From Rotaria sp. Silwood1 (taxonomy: Eukaryota; Rotifera; Eurotatoria; Philodinida; Philodinidae): DNA of 64,000 bases. The notes beneath the pieces were generated by a model. It had not been told where the DNA came from. It saw only the letters and a list, made by a program, of their open reading frames with translations, and did no database searches. Numbering within the stretch: position 1 is the first letter of the stretch; each line of letters opens with the position of its first letter. The stretch covers positions 133,854 through 197,853 of the forward strand of contig CAJNOP010000192.1 in the NCBI GenBank assembly GCA_905250075.1, read 5' to 3'. Position numbers and translations under genes: made by a program. Of the stretch, positions 13,248 through 25,701 are shown in pieces.

Positions 13248-16200
13248 CTATTGACTGGACGTTGGACGAGCTATTTGATCAGCTAAACGTTTTCGTAACA
13301 TATCTTGTATTTGAACAAATTGACGACGAAATTGTGGACAGCGTTCTGATAAACCATATAAAATTGTTTCAAAATGTCTTAAACGACTTATTTGATTTTC
13401 ACGTGATGCATTTAATGCATCTGGTGTTTGATGAACTTTTATATATTTTCCTTCTTTGACTTGTTCATAATATTTTGCACGTAATTGTTTTTCAGTTAAT
13501 GTAATTAACATCTACAAAATAACGAAAAAAAAACAAAAAAAACCTAAATAAATTATTAAGCAAAAAAAAAAAGATTTGTTTACCATATTTTTTTGTAAAT
13601 TTAATTCTGTTATACGTTCATCAAGTTTAGTATTTTCATTTGTTGATTCATCACGTTGTGTTCCAAGTTCTGTCATTCGTGTAACATGTTCTTGTTGATT
13701 AGTTTTATATTCTTCAAGTTGTTGTTCAAGTTCAGCAGCTTGCTAAAATAAAATAACATAATGAAAATTTTAATCATAGATCATTTAATTTAAAATATTC
13801 TCTTTGAAATTTCAATTCTGTATGTAATATAGACACTCTAGTAAGATATAAAATTGTCCTCAAAGGATAAGTCCTTGTAGACCTTCTGCCTAGAGTGTTT
13901 TAATAGAATTTTAGCTTCTAGCATGGAATATATTAACAAAATGAAATGATGATAATTTGAATTAGAGTTTTCCTTGCGGACAGATCTGTTCTGTCAGTAG
14001 ACTGTTCTGAAAATTATAGTTCAAAAAAAAATGTTTCCTTCTCAAGATATGAAAATTCCTAAAGTCACTAATGTTCTATGAACTTTCCAGGTTTTAGAAT
14101 TTTAATATCTCCGAAAAGAAAACATTCTACTAAAAATAATAAATCTGTCTATGCGAAAAATCTCAAATTGAAATACAGTCATTCATTTTATTAATGTGTA
14201 TCAAGTTAACAATTGAAATTCGAGTAAAGTATCTAAAACTCTAAATGGAAAATCTAAGAAGAATTATCCTTAAGAGATTTTTCATATTATTTTATGAAGA
14301 GTTTCAATTGCTTCATAAATCAAAAGTCCATCCTAGTAAGTTTTAAGATACTTGCAATTGAACTTTTTTGAATGCTTAAGTAAAGATTAATAGACATCAA
14401 CAAATGATACTATTTAAACTATAAATAAGAAACAATAGATTTTGTTTTTCTTTTAGCACACAATAATTCTTATAATAATAAAAGATTTTCTCTTATCTAC
14501 ATAGAAAATTCATAAAAACAAGAATAATTTACTTGAGTTGTTTCTCGAATTTTTCTTTGTAAATCCGTAATTTTCTTTTGTACAGTACTTTGCATAATAG
14601 CTTTATTTTGTGGTAATTTTTGTTGAAATTCTCCTCGTGTAAGAATTGTTTCACGTCTTGATACACTTGTTTCCATATCACGTATTAATTTTTCTTGTTG
14701 TCGTAATAATTGTTCATAACGAACCTTTTTTTGAAAAAAAAATTAAAATTAAACAAAATAAATCTAAATTTTATCTTACTTGCATACGATGAATTTCAGA
14801 TTTCATTGCTCGTATTTCACCTTGACCAGTTTCAGAATCAACAGCTGATTTCATTTCTTTTGATAATTGAATTTTTCGTTCCCAAAACATAATTTGTTTT
14901 CTAATAAAAATAAAATCATTTGAATATATATATTTTTATTTTTTGTAATAAAACATACTCAGCTTCAACAAGATTAGCTAAAAGATTTTCTCGTTCATTT
15001 CGTATTTCTATTAATTGACCTTCCATATGTATAGCATCTTTTTCTGCATCCTATTGAGGTTTTTTTTTGTATAATAAATTAAAAAATGTGTTATGCAAAC
15101 GAACAAAAAAACAAAATTTACAAACTTTTAATTCTCGAACAAAATCACTTTCTGATAAAACATTATTTCTTTCTAATGTTGTTTTATTTGTTGTTTCTTT
15201 ATAAATTAATTTATTTAAACGTTCTAAATCAAGTCTTAATAATTCAATTTGTCGTTTTAAATGTGTACAATCAGTTTCCATATTTTTAATTGTATCTAAA
15301 TAAAATTGTTTTTTTTTTAAAAAAAAAAAAAATAATTTTAAAATATTTTCTTTACTTTCAGTTCGAAGTTTTCGTGACATTAATATTGTATGTTTTAATT
15401 TCATTGAATCAGTTTCTTTTTCTAATAAATCTTTTTCATTAGTTAAATGTACTAATTCATTTTGTCCTTTTAACCATATTTGTTCAAGATCAAATATTTC
15501 TTTTCCAATTTGTGTTATGGATTTTTGTAAATTTAATATTTCTACTTCTAATGGTCCTAATTCAATACCACCAGCTTTTTCTTTTAAATTTTCTAATTTT
15601 TTATTCATTAAATCAATTTGATTTTGTTTTTGTTCAATTAATAAAACACGTCGTTTTATTTCTTGTTCACTACGTGTTATTATTTGATTTTTTTCTAATA
15701 TTTGTTCATTATATTCTTTTGATTGTATTTCAAGTTGTTTTATATTTGTTATTAAATATGTTTTTTCTAAACGTGCACGAGCTATATCATTTTCAACTTT
15801 AGATAAATTACGTTCCTATAAAATAAAATTAATTTTTTTGTGTAAAAAGTTAAAAATACGTACAATTTCACGTGTAGATTCTTTAAGTTTAAAACGTAAT
15901 TTTGCACTATAATCAGCAGCTTTTTCAGCTGTTAATTGTTCTTGAATTTGTTGATAAATTTCATCTTCTAATTTGATACGTTCATGATTTTCTTTTTCAA
16001 TTTCACGTTGTAAAATATTTAATTCATGTTGTTTTTCAGCTTTTTCCTATTAAAAAAAAAAAATTTATTAAATTATCTTTGTTCTTTATTTCTATTTTTT
16101 TTTTGTTCGGTATACATTATTAACACGATTAAGCATTAGTTGAGTTTCTTCAAGAGCTTTTGTATATGTAGAAATTTCTTGTTTACATGTGTCAGATTTT

Positions 16201-19200
16201 TCACTATTAATTTGAAGTAATTTTTCTAAATTTTGTATTTCATATTTTGTACGATTTAAGACTAATGTTAATTTTTCATTTAATTCTTGTTCTTTTACAA
16301 TTGATCGTTTATATGATTCCATTTCAGTATTCATTGTATCAATACGTTGTAATTGTAATCTAAATATATGAAAAAAAAGAAAATCAATTTTTAAATTAAA
16401 AAAATTCAAAATGAGATATTAGTCTGTCAATTAATTTTGTTATGAACGACTATATGTATTGCATTGTCACTATCAAATTCTATCTTGATATTTTTAATGA
16501 AATTTTTGTAGAATACGAGTGAGTTTTTTTTTTTGTATTTGGCGATGAAACCGAGGGAAACTATAATGTTGAAAATCTAGCTTGAAATCCGATAGTAATT
16601 TTAATATCAAATGAAAGTTTCTATTTAATTTATTTCATACAAAGATTTTAGAGATGTACTAAAGCATAAAATACTGAACAAAATGAAAAGTCACCATGTC
16701 TTTTATGACGACCTTCCATTAAAGAGTTAAAAGTACCACATATCCCAGGAGATTCAATCCGACCTGTAGATTCGATCGGGTCCGCCTCGGATTTCATCGG
16801 AATCCGACATCTTTCATAAAAAACCGATCGGATCCGACAAGGTTTTTGTCGGATTCCCATCAGCCGGATTCCGATGAAATCCAGACCGAAATCCGGCTGA
16901 TGGGAATCCGACAAATATAGGACCGGATCCGACCGAAATTATTCCGAACTGGCGAGATCCGACTGGGGTCGTTTTACTTGGGTAACTTAGTTTAAGTTGA
17001 TTTTTCGATAAATTTCGTCTTTTTATGATACTTTAAACTTTTTAAAGTAAGATCATAGAAAATGCGGCGACCTTTCGTTTTGTACAAAACTTTGTGCTCT
17101 TTAACATGACCCTATAAAAAAAAAGCATGTCTAAAAAATTCTTTCGAGATTTGAAAACCAGCTTCTCCGACTTTTAGAATATTAGCCATCATAATTCATT
17201 TATGAAATCTTGTTATAGAATACATTAGCTGGAAAGTTTCATTGACTATTAACATCCCTATCTAGATTTCAGATGATTGCCTAACATTTCAGAAAAACAA
17301 ATCAAAAATACATTGTTATTAAAACTTTTCTCAGACGGCTAGAGCTCGTCGGATTGAAAATTTTGACTAATGTAATTCCGACATTGACTCAAGTCGCGGT
17401 TCTCTTATCTTATTAAATATAAAAACTTTAAGTTACTAATTTGTTTATAAAAAAGATACTTTAGAATGTTCACTATGATATGATTTGTTACATACCTGAC
17501 AGCTTCTGCCATTGTTGCTTGTGCTTCATCACGTCTTCGAATACCAATTAAACAACTATTCCAATTTTGCATTAGTTGTTTTGTTTCTAATTCTAATGTT
17601 TCTGATTCAAGTCGTGCTTCAACTAATGTATGTTTAATATTTTTTGTTTCTTCCACTAGATAAATAAAATATAAAACAAATGTATTCGAAAATATATATA
17701 TATAGATTAAACTAACTTTGAATTTTTAATTGATATTCATACATTGATATTTGTTCACGAAGATTATCAACTTGTTGTACAAGACGATCAACAAATAAAT
17801 CCTTAATTTATATAAAATTATAATTTATTTAAATAAATTTTAAACATACTTGAACTCTTTTATCTGCTTCTAATTTTGATACTTCCGTATCAACTTTTTC
17901 TGTTGCTCGACGCATTGTTGATAAATCACCTCTAATATCATTTTTTGCTTTATTCATATAATGTAATCGACGTTGAAGAACATCTCGTTCTTTTTGAGTT
18001 TCCAAAGCTAAATAATTAAATATTTCATATTTCATATTTTTATTAATATATATATATTTTAAATAAAATACTTTGTCGCATTTGTGTATCATGTTCATCT
18101 TTTTTTTTTAAATGTTTATTTTTAATATATTTTAAATCTTGATCAATACGTTGTCGATCTTGATTGATTTCTCCAAAATGATCATGTTCTTTTTCAAGTA
18201 ACATTTGATGTCTAGCTAATTCTTGTTGTAAATTATATAATGTTACACCAAGTACTTCACGTTTTTCACGTATTTTCTATTTTCAAAAAAAATAAAAATA
18301 AAAACAATGATATTAAAGAAAAATTTTTATGTTTTCTTTACTTTAAGTTCATTATCTGCTTCTCGTAATTGAATAGCAAGTTTTTCTTCACGTTTAAGTA
18401 AATGTTTCTTAAGAGCTTCTTGATATCGAATCATAAGTGGATGACTCGGATCCAACACAACCAATGACTGTTCATCTTCTGTAAGTGCATCTTCTGTAAA
18501 ACATATATAAATATTAGATTTATTTTAGAAAATAAAGATACAATGTTTCTATCTGTGATAAACTCAAGATTATATACTCTTTTCAAGAATAAATTAATAA
18601 TATTTTTCCGGAGATTAAATGAAAGCAAACTTCTTCAATTGATGTAACCAGAAAAAAAGCTTCATGTCTCTGACTAGACCAACAAACAGACTACTCAAAC
18701 GTTTATAGAAGGGAAAGTAGGACCTTTGTCTGGTTACATAAGTTTTGCACAATCTATAGTTAATGTAGAATATGTAATTCTGTACAAAATGAGTTAGAGT
18801 TCGAAAAAAACTCAATCATTCGATAATGGCAACAACTAGTAACTTGTAGTTTTACACAATTGAAAGAGATGAATTTCGGATGTCTTTTTTATTTAATATC
18901 ATGTAAGACAAGATTATTTTTAAATCTATTATCTTCTTTAAAACAGTGTTTCATTTAGATTTTGACATCCAAATTAAATCTATAACATTAAGCACGATCA
19001 TAGTGATTATTTTCTCATATCTCAATATTGAACGAAAAAATCACGTATCTATTCGATCAAATTTCTCTTGAAATATGACACTGTTGATTTCGAAATAATT
19101 TTTTCTTATGAAATATCAATCAAAATAAAACTTCCGAAAATTCTTCTTTTTCGATTGTTGAAAATTTCAATCTCTGATAAACGGTGAATATTTCATCTTC

Positions 19201-19445
19201 ATAGTATTAGAAATGAAATCTAACAGAGAAAAATAACGTACGCAATTCCTGTACACCATCCGTTGGACTATTTGGATCTGCATAATTTATTGGATAATCA
19301 GTTATATTAGCCGTTGTATTGTCTGTAAAGGACACAGCCGGAATACCTAAACGAAAATTTTCTAAATCATAATTCTATTCATCAAAAATAAAATAAAACC
19401 TGATCCATCAACGACTACATCATTATCATCGTCGTATTGTGACAT
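13248..19445 (-). CDS. CCDC40: CCDC40, axonemal 96-nm ruler coiled-coil protein
   Basis: With CCDC39, CCDC40 forms the filament that sets the 96 nm repeat of motile cilia and docks inner dynein arms and the N-DRC. Sixteen exons on the minus strand: 19445-19400, 19346-19242, 18493-18342, 18276-18072, 18007-17850, 17801-17717, 17655-17496, 16359-16116, 16046-15864, 15815-15356, 15295-15126, 15050-14959, 14900-14780, 14724-14533, 13742-13584, 13511-13248. The sum is 2796 nt (931 aa; the human protein is about 1140). Family signatures seen: [20 protein letters not shown] near the N-terminus, [78 protein letters not shown], and a C-terminal RCPQFRRQF segment. Almost all of it is predicted coiled coil after an acidic N-terminus. 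Intron 15296-15355 (60 bp) has no stop in frame; removing it restores the family spacing exactly. Confidence 0.93.
16360..17495. other. CCDC40 intron 7 carrying a GC-rich repeat
   Basis: A 1136 bp intron, far longer than most of its neighbours. Its middle (about 16740-16980) is filled by a GATCCG-rich element, listed separately. The rest is AT-rich and unremarkable. Confidence 0.7.
16740..16980. repeat. TCGGATCCGA-type palindromic repeat element
   Basis: A GC-rich island in AT-rich intron DNA made of degenerate copies of TCGGATCCGA and TCGGATTCC. It contains a perfect 24 bp inverted repeat (16847-16870 with 16890-16913, 19 nt loop) and a second nested one: the 17 bp at about 16790-16806 recur inverted in the loop at about 16866-16882. 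It looks like a non-autonomous fold-back or miniature element. No transposase is present. Confidence 0.65.
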
Positions 19446-20041
19446 GGTTTTTTCTTTTTTTTTTATTTCAAGAAAAACTTTCTATTTTCAAATACATAAT
19501 GAACATCATGTATTTCACATGGACAACAAACTGTTATCAATGTTACTTAGCAACTGAATTTTTAATCTTTATTCTAAAGAAAAATTTTTATTTAATATAA
19601 AAAAAATAATTTTTTTTGTATTTTCTTTATTAAAACAAACGAAAAAGGAATTAAAATTTGCAAATAAATTCTTTTTCTATAGATGTCACTTTTACATATT
19701 TGTGCAACATATATATATATATGTGTATCGCCATTGTTTCCCGTTTGTGAACCTTCATTTATTCATACATCTCGTATGTCTAAGTAAAAGGACAGAAGGA
19801 AAAAAAAAAAGAAAAAGAACACAAACTTAATAAATCATTTTTTCTTCTTTTTTTTTTTTTGTATTTCGTAGATTTTAGAATCCTATTTTTCATCGATTAC
19901 TAGAACTAAAGTCCATTTTATATATATATATATATCTAATCAAGCATCAAGCGAAAAAAAAACAAACAAACAAAAGAACAGATCTTCTTTTTTTTTTTTT
20001 TTCTCTATTTATTGTATGATCACAATATTAATATCATTATC
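19446..20041. promoter_or_regulatory. Shared divergent promoter region, CCDC40 / PRRC2-like
   Basis: 596 bp separate the CCDC40 start (minus strand) from the PRRC2-like start (plus strand), so both leaders and promoters must lie here. It contains (TA)n runs at about 19709-19722 and 19919-19934 and long poly-T tracts. No specific factor site is claimed. Confidence 0.5.
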
Positions 20042-22078
20042 ATGTCTCTACCAAATAAATCTCTTGATAAAAATAAACGTTATGCTGGTGTTAAAGCGAA
20101 TGATTTTGTAAACAAAACTCGAGCAAATGAAACAAATCGATCAACTGGTATGTATTTATTTCAACCAAAATCTCATAATTTCTATGTTTATTTTGCATCA
20201 GTTCGTCCTCAAGGATGGGCAAATTTAGGAAAAATAAATAGTCGTCGAATACCACCACCAGCTAATTTACCTAGTTTAAAAAGTGAAACAGGTGTTAATT
20301 CACCAACATTTGATCCAACAATAACAATAAATCATAGTTGGACATCAAATGAAAATCCAACACAACAACAAATTGATTCATTACCAGTTAATTCTCCAAC
20401 ACTACCACCATCATCATTATTACCACAACCATTAATGGATATTGATAAACCACGTTTAACATCAACATGGAATACAATAACATCAGGTACAAATATAAAT
20501 TTAAATGAACAAATACCAAGTTTACTTCCATTAAATGATTATCCTCGTTTATCAACAACACAAGATCGTAAATTACAAACAGAATCAATAACAAATATAC
20601 AAAATCCAAGTTTACGTCCAGCAAATATAGCTATATGGAAAGATGGTGGTAGTAATAATCGTATACAACAATCATTAACAAATGATCTAACACAAATAAT
20701 ATCAAATAATCCTGGTGCTAATTTATATCAACAACAAATATCAAATACAAATATGAGAATGTATCCACAACAAATGGTAAATTTTACTTTTATCAAAAAA
20801 AAAAAAACATAATGTATATTTTTTTTTTTGTAGTGGACATATAATCCATATACACCAGTACCATTATCAATGCATCAACAACAACAACAAATGAATACAT
20901 TACATGATTATAAAAGTCCAACAATATTACGAAATAAAGATATTGATGATTTATCAAAATTAACCGATAATACATGGGCAAATACAACTCAGGAAGTAAA
21001 TTATGAAGAAAAAATACGTTTTAGTGATGATGATGATGATAATAATAAAAATGATCGTATAGAAATTTTAGAATCAAATAATAATAATAATAATAATAAA
21101 ACACGTCGATTAAATACACAAATTTTACAACATACACGTTTAATACAAGATGATAAACATTTAAAACAAATGCAAGATAATAAAAATTCTGAATTAATTA
21201 ATACATTAAATATAGCTAAACAACGACGTGATGAACAAGAACGTCATCTTAAAAATGAACAATTAATAATAAATAATATTGATGAAAAACAAAAACAAAT
21301 ACCTGGTTATCAAACACGTCCATTATTAACATCAAATGATCAAGATAATCATAATACATGGCAAACAAATAAAGATCTAGCAAATACATCTCGTATACGT
21401 CATGATACAACTAATAGTCAATCATCATCATCATCACCATTTGCAATGAAAAGTTGGTCCGATCAAATGGATTCATTTAATTATACATCTTTACATGAAA
21501 AGTAATGACAAAAATTATTTAATTTTAACTATAAAAGTTATTTGATATTAGAAATGAGAATTTTTTCTTAGTAAATTATTGCTTTCGGAAAACCTATAAA
21601 GACACTTTTCTTATAATCCAATCTTCTTTCAGATACATTCAAATCGAATCGAAAATTCTCTGTAAATCTTTGTTATGTATATATTTTTTTTTCATAAAAA
21701 AACGTATCGAATTATAGTACCTGTCTATGCGCTGAAAAACAAGGACATCTAAAAAAAAACCCTCGTGTACTTCAGATCCATATGCTTTTTCAAAGAATAA
21801 AAAACAAACAATTAACTATAATGAATCTTCTTCGAAAAGTTTGTGAGAACAAAACAAAAGATTTCATATAAACAAATGACTGTAGTCATAGAAAAGTATA
21901 ATTTCAAATTGATTTTTTTATATATTATTCTATATTTAGATCTCGTGGACATACAGAAAATGAAGAACAATCTACTACAAATAAATATAGTCGTTCTCAA
22001 AGTGAAACAAGTTCACAATCTCAACATCCTAATGAATCAATAATAAGAAAATCAAAAAAATTTCCATTAACATCAAAA

Positions 22079-22111
<33 letters not shown>

Positions 22112-25100
22112 AAAATTAATTTATTACAAACAAAAACTCAATCGAAAAAACTAATTAATAATGAAAATTTAAATTATATTGAAAATCAAATCAATTCAAA
22201 TGATCAATGGAATGAATCTAATGATAATCGTTATCAACACTATACAAATGATAATCGTCATCATCAACAACAACAACAATTACAATCAGATAGTCTTTCA
22301 ACACAAAAAATAAATCGTTATAATAATAAACAATCAACAACTAAAGAAAGACAACAAACAAGTATGTTTAAACTTTTTCATCCATGATTTTTTTGACTAA
22401 AGTACTAAAGTTCCATTGCTTAGTTGCATTTCTAATAGAAATCTAAAACAAGTACTTCATTTCTATTCACAAAGTATCTATTGATACGTTGCTCTAGATA
22501 ACAAAGTACCATGGCTAACAGTTGATTGAAGAAAAAAAAAAACAAGACAAGGTTATCATTAATTTCATCTTTTCATTCAAAAACGAATGTCGTAAAAACT
22601 GGATCACCTTTAGTGATAAACCAGAGTATTTGTCAAAACTGACGATTTACCGCAGTTAATTACAGCAATAAGAGCCGATAACTGAACCGGTAAAACAATC
22701 GGTTTTTTATCACATAGACAAAAATATCGATCATGAATTTGATTTGATTAAGCTAAATAAAAGAAAAGATTCTTTTGCTCAATCTACAGATAAAATATAT
22801 ATACAAGAGAAAGACGACCAACTTTTAAATAATTAGCAAAAAAACTAACTAAGTGCATTTTAATCTAAGAAAATATTCTCGAAGTATTTACCGTTAGAAA
22901 TACTGAAGTATGTTGTAGAATTTAATAACATCTAGAGAAAAATTTGTTCTCTACAATCATCTATCTTTATTTTTTGTATTTCATTAGATTCTCGTATGAA
23001 AACAAATTCATCTTTATCAAATAAAAGTCAAATAGTATGGCGTCCATTATCACCAAATCGACCATTAGAATCTACGGATCCAACACCACAAGAATCAATT
23101 TCATATAAATCTCAACAACGAACAAATATTAATGAACATAAACAACGATATCAAACAACAACACCAACAACACCAACATCATCATCAATTATTGATACAG
23201 CATCAATACCACCATTAATGAGTGTACGATCTGATGTAACAACAACATCAAATTTATATAATACAACAAATCATAATTTATCATCATCACATTATGATGA
23301 TGAAAATATTTATTATGATTCAAATTTAGATATGCATCAAAATTATCATCATCATCATAATCATCATTCAAATATACATAATCGTAGATATACAACATTA
23401 GGTTCATATGGACGTTATAGACGAAGTGGAACAGTTCGTCATCAACAACAATATACAACATATAATATAAATAATACATCTGGTGTATCAACAGTACCTA
23501 ATACAAATTCAAGTATACATCAAAAAAAGACTTCAATTAATCGAACAAATAATAAAAAATCTAATCAATCATCTGAACAAATAAAAATTGATGAAATTTC
23601 TATAACAAAACCTATTGAAACATCTATAGTATCATCTACATCTGAAATATTAACAACAGATATTGAAAAAATAAATGATACATCTGATCAAAAGAATTCA
23701 ATAAAAAATGAAAATATTATTTCACAAACAGAAAATGATTCAAATAAAACAAATAAAAAAACTACAGTAGTTACATCATCATCATCATCAAATGTAAAAC
23801 GACGTACAAATAAAAATCAACAAAATTATCATCAAGATCAACATTATCAAAATCAACAAGCACCAAGACATAGAAATAATTATACACGATCAATGCAAGG
23901 TATTCTTTATTGAACAAAATCATAACAAATTTTATTCGTAGTATAATCTGTTAACAGTTTGTTTTTTTTTTGATGATTTCTCTTGAATTATATTCTAATT
24001 GAAAGAATTCATAAGATTATTTGCTTAAACGTATTGAATATTTAATTATAATCTTTAGTTCCGATTGGAAGAACTTTTTTTTTTTCTTATAAGTTCCGTT
24101 CTTAGTCTCGGCAATTTCTTTTTTCTATGATTCCAGGTCCTGACGAGTTTTTTCGAGGGATCACGCACATCTCTACTCATGGAACACTAAAAACTGCATA
24201 ACATTATCCTTCGTATCAAGCAAAGTGTTCAGCTCTATTTGAATGTATTTCATCAGTATATATCTGTGCCAGACGTTTTATAATATTCCTCTTCGGTGTA
24301 GTTTTATTAAAATAAATAAATAGATTATACAGAAAAACTTCTTCAGACTTAACCTCAACATTGATATAAACTTAGGAAATGAATGGTTCTTTTAACCATC
24401 AATCAAAATTACTATTTAGAGCGGAGATGACGAGTACTTTCTTGAATATGTTGAACTTTTGTACTAAATTCTTTATAGACTCATGGGAAATCATAATAGA
24501 AAGAAAATTTTACTGTTATTAGCTCTGGTCCTATTAGATACTTGTATAAAGACATTTTCTGTCAGAAAGATTAATAAAAATGTCATTTTTTTTCAAAAAA
24601 ATTTTAAAATTTACATACATATTTCACATTAATCTTATTATTCTCTCGTATATCTATTTAGAATATGAAGCTATGCAAATGGCTTCTGCACATAATTATT
24701 ATGGTACAACTCGTCGAACAGCACATAATGGTCGTAATACACATATGCATGACTTATCAAGTGGTTATTATTATGAACATCCTAAACAGTATGTTTTATA
24801 AATATTCATTTTTATTAAACACGATTTTATATTTGTGTTGAATTGCAACAGTAGAGATTTGAAATCAGTATCTTTTCTCCGCTGTATCCTCTTCCCCACA
24901 GAACTGGTTCCAATCCGTGAAGACTAAAATTTTCGAACGGCGTCAACTTGACGAACTCTGGACGTGATCGATATTTTAGGAAAAATTCATTATAGATATT
25001 ATTGACATCCGATCAAAGACTATATATATGCATAAAATCTCGTTATAATATATATATGAACGATTTCCTTATTACATTTCTTGAGGATTAAGTAAAAATG

Positions 25101-25701
25101 ATGGTGAAAAAAACGTGTCCTCAAAATAGATAATCTTTCTATGATTAACAAGAGAAGTAACTATATCATGTTTCACATATTAATCCCACATGTATTGTAT
25201 TAACAACTTTTAAAACAAAAAAATAATGATTTCTTTTATTTTATTAAGACATTATAATAATCGATATAATTATTCAAATGAACATTATCCACAACAACAA
25301 CAACAACAGCAACAGCAACGTTCAACAAATAAAAATTCTAAACGTGGTGGTTCATCAACAACAAATAATCGACAACAAATAATTAATGGAAGTAGTAGTA
25401 ATAATAATAATAATAATATTTTTCGTCATCATTCAACAAGTGATAATGATCAAAAAGAAGGTGAAGAATGGGAAACAGCATCGGAATCAAGTACAAATAT
25501 GCGTAATGGTCATTATGATACAAATACAATAAATACTGAACAAACAAATGAAACAAAAACAATTCATCGTGGTCGAACACCACCGAAGAAAAGTTTTTCC
25601 AGTCAAAGGTAAATTTTTTTTTGTTTTTTTTTTACTTAAATTAAAAAAAAATTTATTTTAGGCCTAATGCGCGTCAGATTTTCAAATATACGAATGCATG
25701 A
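20042..25701 (+). CDS. PRRC2: PRRC2 / BAT2-like protein
   Basis: PRRC2 proteins are long, disordered RNA-associated cytoplasmic proteins linked to translation initiation and stress granules. Eight exons: 20042-20147, 20202-20776, 20834-21501, 21940-22361, 22988-23899, 24662-24788, 25249-25608, 25662-25701; the sum is 3210 nt (1069 aa) with all phases agreeing. The BAT2_N domain is clear: NRSTVRPQGWANLGKINS then RRIPPPANLPSLKSE, and later PSLRPANIAIWKDGG, in the family order. The rest is Gln/Asn/Ser/Thr-rich with CAA tracts (poly-Gln near 22080-22112 and 25290-25320) and a short charged helix around 21120-21300. The start is the first in-frame ATG. Intron 20148-20201 is only 54 bp, in frame and free of stops; reading through it would insert a false segment exactly inside the conserved N-terminus. 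The protein is much shorter than vertebrate PRRC2A-C (over 2000 aa). Confidence 0.85.
22080..22112 (+). repeat. (CAA)n poly-glutamine tract in the PRRC2-like gene
   Basis: About ten uninterrupted CAA codons within exon 4 (21940-22361). A likely site of length polymorphism. Confidence 0.8.

Noticed and set aside
13833-13898. Short inverted repeat (ACACTCTAG / CTAGAGTGT) in a CCDC40 intron
   Set aside because: The arms are only about 9 bp, which is expected by chance in this length of DNA.
15051-15608. A 185-codon continuous ORF on the minus strand read as one exon
   Set aside because: It merges two CCDC40 exons, the in-frame intron 15296-15355, and intron sequence beyond 15126. Family spacing and splice sites show it is not one exon.
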